The position numbers and the translations under genes were made by a program. From Porphyromonadaceae bacterium (lineage in GTDB: Bacteria > Bacteroidota > Bacteroidia > Bacteroidales > UBA11471), in contig JAJQIP010000012.1 of NCBI GenBank assembly GCA_021199145.1, forward strand, positions 1 through 10,601: a DNA stretch of 10,601 bases, read 5' to 3'. The notes below the pieces were generated by a model. The model made no database searches, was not told where the DNA came from, and was given only the letters and a program-made list of their open reading frames with translations. The first letter of the stretch is position 1. Each line of letters opens with the position of its first letter. This document shows, in pieces, positions 7,774 through 10,601 of this stretch.

Positions 7774-10311
7774 ATGATTGCAAAAAAGCTACTTATATTC
7801 CTTTTCATCTTCCCTTTTCTCCCCCATACACTACATGCTATGGAAAAGAATAAAGGGGCGCTCAGCAATTTGGTGGTCTTTCTCCGTTTTTCGGATGAAA
7901 GCGATACAATTTTTGAAAAACCTATTTCTTATTACGAAACACTGTTCAATGACTCTACGACGGGCGCTTGTTCGGTATACAACTACTTTAAAACGGCCTC
8001 GTATAACCAACTTTTTTGGACAAGCGTTTTTTATCCTTTAGCTGACGCAGAAGGGAAAATCATCTCATACCAAGCACAAAACAGCCGCGGATATTATCAA
8101 AAATATTCAAGTATCAATCCCGATGGATATGTAGATGACGAACTAGGAATGAATAGGTTGTATAGAGAACAGGACCTTATTAAAGAATTATCGGACTATT
8201 TGGACACCATTGTTCCAGCAAGTGCCGTTATCGATGCAGACGACAATGGTGTTATCGATAACATCTGCATTATTGTCAGCGGTAAGTCTGCCATTGGAAG
8301 TTCTCATTTATTATGGCCGCACCGATCTCAACTCTATATCAAAAGCGGGTCTATACAAGGGAAGATAGTAAGTGAATATATCATGCTTTTCGATGATGCC
8401 AATGGATACAGTTCGGGAATAATACCGCAAGCTATAAACGCAGGTGTATTATGTCATGAGATGTCGCATACATTAGGCACATATGACCTCTACCACGGGA
8501 GTGTACGCAGCGACCTCAATCCCATTGGCGTATGGGATTTAATGTCGGACAATCTTTCCACTCCTCAAAGTATGAGTGCCTACACCAAATACAAATACTG
8601 CAAATGGATTGACGAAATTCCCACCATCTCCCAACCAGGCCTCTATACCCTTAATCCACTTAATGGAGAGAGCAAGGAAAACATCGCTTACAAAATCTCA
8701 CCTATCGGGTCGGATCAATATTTTGTCGTTGAATACCGTAAAAAAGAAGGCTTTGATATTGGTCTACCTGAATCGGGATTGTTAATCTATCGCGTTGACT
8801 CCCGTTATAGTGGTAACAACGCCTACAACGGGACTACCAAGTTTGATGAACTTTATGTCTTCCGACCTGGAGGGACAACAACTTCTGACGGGGACATTGA
8901 ATGTGCGGTTTTCTCTTCTGAAAGCGGCCGAACTGCATTTGGAGGAGACGCCGAAGAACAGCCTTTCTATACAAACGGAGATACAGCCTTTTTCGCTATA
9001 GGCAATGTTTCAACCTGCGGAGAGACTCTTACCTTTGAGTTGTTACCCGTCGCTTCCCGTATCTATTTACCCACAGATACCATCATCTTATCCGGAAATG
9101 AAAACAGCACGACAGCCATTACCGTAGAGGCGGATACAACCTGGCAAATCACTTCTGTTCCTGAATGGATTGACATATCACCCTTGCAAGGGAGCTCCGG
9201 AAAGACAACCCTTACCCTAACCACCTTGACTAAAAATGAAAGTGACACATCTCGCAGGGCTGATATTCTCTTGACTGCCATTGACGAAGCTGATGTTTCG
9301 GCCACACTCACCATTCTTCAAGCATCAGGCATGATATTATCCCCAACGAACTTACAGGCAACGCAAATAAACGGTAATGTAGAACTTTCGTGGTCAGCCC
9401 CAGTTTCAGGATTTACCGTCTTGAGTGAAGATTTTGAAAACAGTGCATCGGTCGACCTTTGGGAAATACGCCATGACTCCGAAAACCCGAAAACATGGAT
9501 TCATGCAACTGCTGATAATTATACAGAAGTTTATGATGGCACTCAAGCCATGAAACTTGAAGCAGACTTTGACTATATGCATCAAGATGAATGGCTTATC
9601 TCTCCCGTTTTCTCACAAGGACAACTATTGGATTTCCATTCGAAATCGATAGCTCCGCAAAAAAACAATGCCCATAATTTTTATTATGTGCTTGTAAGCT
9701 CGGATAATGGAGGAACCTGGGATATTCTCTATGATTTAAAAACTGAAAGCACAGCTATCAATGTCTATGAAGAGATTACGCTTGACCTCAGTCCCTACCA
9801 ATCGGATTCGATGCGCATTGCATTCCGTGGCTACGACGATGATAACGAAGGGTTATCTTATTGGTGGATAGTTGATGGCATATCGATATATCCGAGTGCC
9901 GACTCTTCGGCCATATTGGGATACAATATCTATCGTGACGGCATAAAAATAGCGACAACCGACAACTGCACTTTCACCGATGAAGATGTCCCTTCAGACG
10001 AAATGAGCTACCAAGTATCCGCCATCACACAATATGGTGAGACAGCCCTCTCTTCAGCTGTAACCATTTATATGAGTAGCAATATCACAGAGACAACAAC
10101 AAATGCACCTGCTTACTACTATGACTGGGAAAACGGATTGTTGATAGTCCCTGACGCAAAATATGTAACCCTTATCCGTATAGACGGGCAAAGTATTGCG
10201 CCTATTGTCGCGACAAAGGGTTATATCGACATGAACGGCTATCCGAAAGGTTTCTATATTGCCCACATTGTTTCCACGGACAAAAGCTGTACTTTGAAAT
10301 TCTTCAAATAA
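7774..10311 (+). CDS. M6-family metallopeptidase with BACON, Fn3, cleaved-adhesin and T9SS-like tail
   Basis: This 845-residue secreted zinc endopeptidase is related to the immune inhibitor A / TIGR03296 group. The signal peptide (1-22, ending HTLHA) runs almost straight into the peptidase domain (about 28-425). That domain has an acidic DADDNGVIDN segment typical of the family, the zinc motif HEMSHTLGTYDLY (228-240, bases 8455-8493), with Asp238 where metzincins have a third His, and VWDLMS (253-258) fitting the Met-turn. Next come a BACON domain (about 430-517, with PEWIDISP at 463-470), a short Fn3-like stretch (about 524-546), and a MAM-like cleaved-adhesin jelly roll (about 549-705, opening SEDFEN and including EWLISPVF and YWWIVDGI). 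Then an Fn3-like segment opens with LGYNIYRDG (from 715), followed by a divergent type A sorting tail (about 778-845). Adhesin modules of this kind occur in gingipains and related haemagglutinins. BACON domains are often linked to glycan or mucin contact. A host or dietary glycoprotein substrate is therefore plausible but inferred. All active-site residues are present. Confidence 0.92.
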   Translation: MIAKKLLIFLFIFPFLPHTLHAMEKNKGALSNLVVFLRFSDESDTIFEKPISYYETLFNDSTTGACSVYNYFKTASYNQLFWTSVFYPLADAEGKIISYQAQNSRGYYQKYSSINPDGYVDDELGMNRLYREQDLIKELSDYLDTIVPASAVIDADDNGVIDNICIIVSGKSAIGSSHLLWPHRSQLYIKSGSIQGKIVSEYIMLFDDANGYSSGIIPQAINAGVLCHEMSHTLGTYDLYHGSVRSDLNPIGVWDLMSDNLSTPQSMSAYTKYKYCKWIDEIPTISQPGLYTLNPLNGESKENIAYKISPIGSDQYFVVEYRKKEGFDIGLPESGLLIYRVDSRYSGNNAYNGTTKFDELYVFRPGGTTTSDGDIECAVFSSESGRTAFGGDAEEQPFYTNGDTAFFAIGNVSTCGETLTFELLPVASRIYLPTDTIILSGNENSTTAITVEADTTWQITSVPEWIDISPLQGSSGKTTLTLTTLTKNESDTSRRADILLTAIDEADVSATLTILQASGMILSPTNLQATQINGNVELSWSAPVSGFTVLSEDFENSASVDLWEIRHDSENPKTWIHATADNYTEVYDGTQAMKLEADFDYMHQDEWLISPVFSQGQLLDFHSKSIAPQKNNAHNFYYVLVSSDNGGTWDILYDLKTESTAINVYEEITLDLSPYQSDSMRIAFRGYDDDNEGLSYWWIVDGISIYPSADSSAILGYNIYRDGIKIATTDNCTFTDEDVPSDEMSYQVSAITQYGETALSSAVTIYMSSNITETTTNAPAYYYDWENGLLIVPDAKYVTLIRIDGQSIAPIVATKGYIDMNGYPKGFYIAHIVSTDKSCTLKFFK

Positions 10312-10372
10312 ATACGTCATTATAGAAACAAGTTGCTTAGTCTTTGTAGTTTAGTCCAATTCATTTATTTTA

Positions 10373-10417
10373 CACAAGAGTTCCTTCAATAAATTTTTGA
10401 TTGAAGAAACTCTTGTG
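10373..10417. repeat. 18-bp inverted repeat (hairpin) downstream of the M6 peptidase gene
   Basis: The left arm CACAAGAGTTCCTTCAAT (10373-10390) and right arm ATTGAAGAAACTCTTGTG (10400-10417) pair at 17 of 18 positions, the exception being C10383 against A10407. The loop is 9 nt and A/T rich. It begins 61 nt after the M6 stop codon. Position suggests a transcript end or 3' stabilising hairpin, but neither strand has a T-run right after the stem, so it is not a textbook intrinsic terminator. Confidence 0.7.
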
Positions 10418-10503
10418 CCGATGCATGCTCCACGGAACAACTCACCCGAGTAAATAATCGAAGAAAAAGAGAATGTACTTTGCCTTTTTGACACATTTCC
10501 TTT

Positions 10504-10535
10504 TTTGATTTAATCTCGCATTTTCATTAATTTTC
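10504..10535 (+). promoter_or_regulatory. Possible Bacteroidota-type promoter for a gene beyond the window
   Basis: TTTG (10504-10507) is followed after 20 nt by TAATTTTC (10528-10535). The Bacteroides primary sigma consensus is TTTG at about -33 and TAnnTTTG at about -7, with roughly 19-21 nt between; this site matches all but the last G. The region is very A/T rich, so chance matches are expected. A weaker pair (TTTG 10487-10490, TAATCTCG 10511-10518) sits just upstream. Confidence 0.25.
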
Positions 10536-10601
10536 AAGGGCTATATGCAAAATCCAAGTCCGAAGTTTAGCTGATTTTTACATTTTTTCAATATCGATAG
10601 C

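Larger units (their letters stand above)
10312..10601. other. Non-coding 3' flank of the locus
   Basis: These 290 A/T-rich bases carry no convincing open reading frame, tRNA or rRNA on either strand. They hold the inverted repeat at 10373-10417 and one fair match to a Bacteroidota promoter on the + strand near 10504-10535. No - strand match to CAAAnnTA (the promoter -7 box read backwards) was seen, so any neighbour is more likely on the + strand beyond the window. Confidence 0.6.

Noticed and set aside
19..10373. 14-base identity TTCATTTATTTTAC near base 19 and near base 10360
   Set aside because: It is short and A/T rich, one copy lies inside a conserved coding segment and the other in non-coding DNA, and the flanks share nothing, so it does not look like an attachment-site repeat.
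10312..10601. Possible mobile element, CRISPR or RNA gene in the 3' flank
   Set aside because: No transposase or integrase fragment, no regularly spaced repeats, no CCA-ending cloverleaf and no rRNA-like sequence were seen.

Overview
The window carries five genes, all on the + strand, from a member of the Bacteroidota, probably the order Bacteroidales. Three things point there: an adjacent SusC/SusD outer-membrane pair, two proteins with type IX secretion (T9SS) C-terminal sorting tails, and short A/T-rich gene junctions without clear Shine-Dalgarno sequences. Having T9SS cargo argues for a relative of Porphyromonas, Parabacteroides, Tannerella, Odoribacter or similar, but the species cannot be told from the sequence alone.

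Layout. Bases 1-1874 hold the 3' part of a zinc metallopeptidase of the DUF5117/DUF4953 (Met-zincin) type, whose N-terminus lies off the left edge. After 12 nt comes a SusC-family TonB-dependent transporter (1887-4952). After 4 nt comes its SusD-family surface lipoprotein (4957-6741). After 35 nt comes a 306-aa exported protein with a T9SS tail but no other domain I recognise (6777-7697). A strong intrinsic-terminator-like hairpin (7718-7755) follows, and only 18 nt beyond it starts a large M6-family metallopeptidase (7774-10311). This enzyme has BACON, fibronectin-III and gingipain-like adhesin modules and a T9SS-like tail. The last 290 bases are non-coding and hold a near-perfect 18-bp inverted repeat and a possible promoter for a gene beyond the window.

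How the genes may work together (inference). There is no glycoside hydrolase, lyase or sulfatase in view. Instead two unrelated zinc metallopeptidases flank a SusCD pair. The simplest reading is a protein- or peptide-utilisation locus: exported peptidases cut a protein or glycoprotein outside the cell, SusD captures fragments, and SusC imports them with TonB energy. The 306-aa protein sits where accessory binding lipoproteins (SusE/SusF type) often sit in glycan loci, but it uses a T9SS tail rather than a lipid anchor. No regulator is in the window, and the SusC lacks an N-terminal STN signalling domain. The hairpin before the M6 gene may set its expression relative to the genes upstream.
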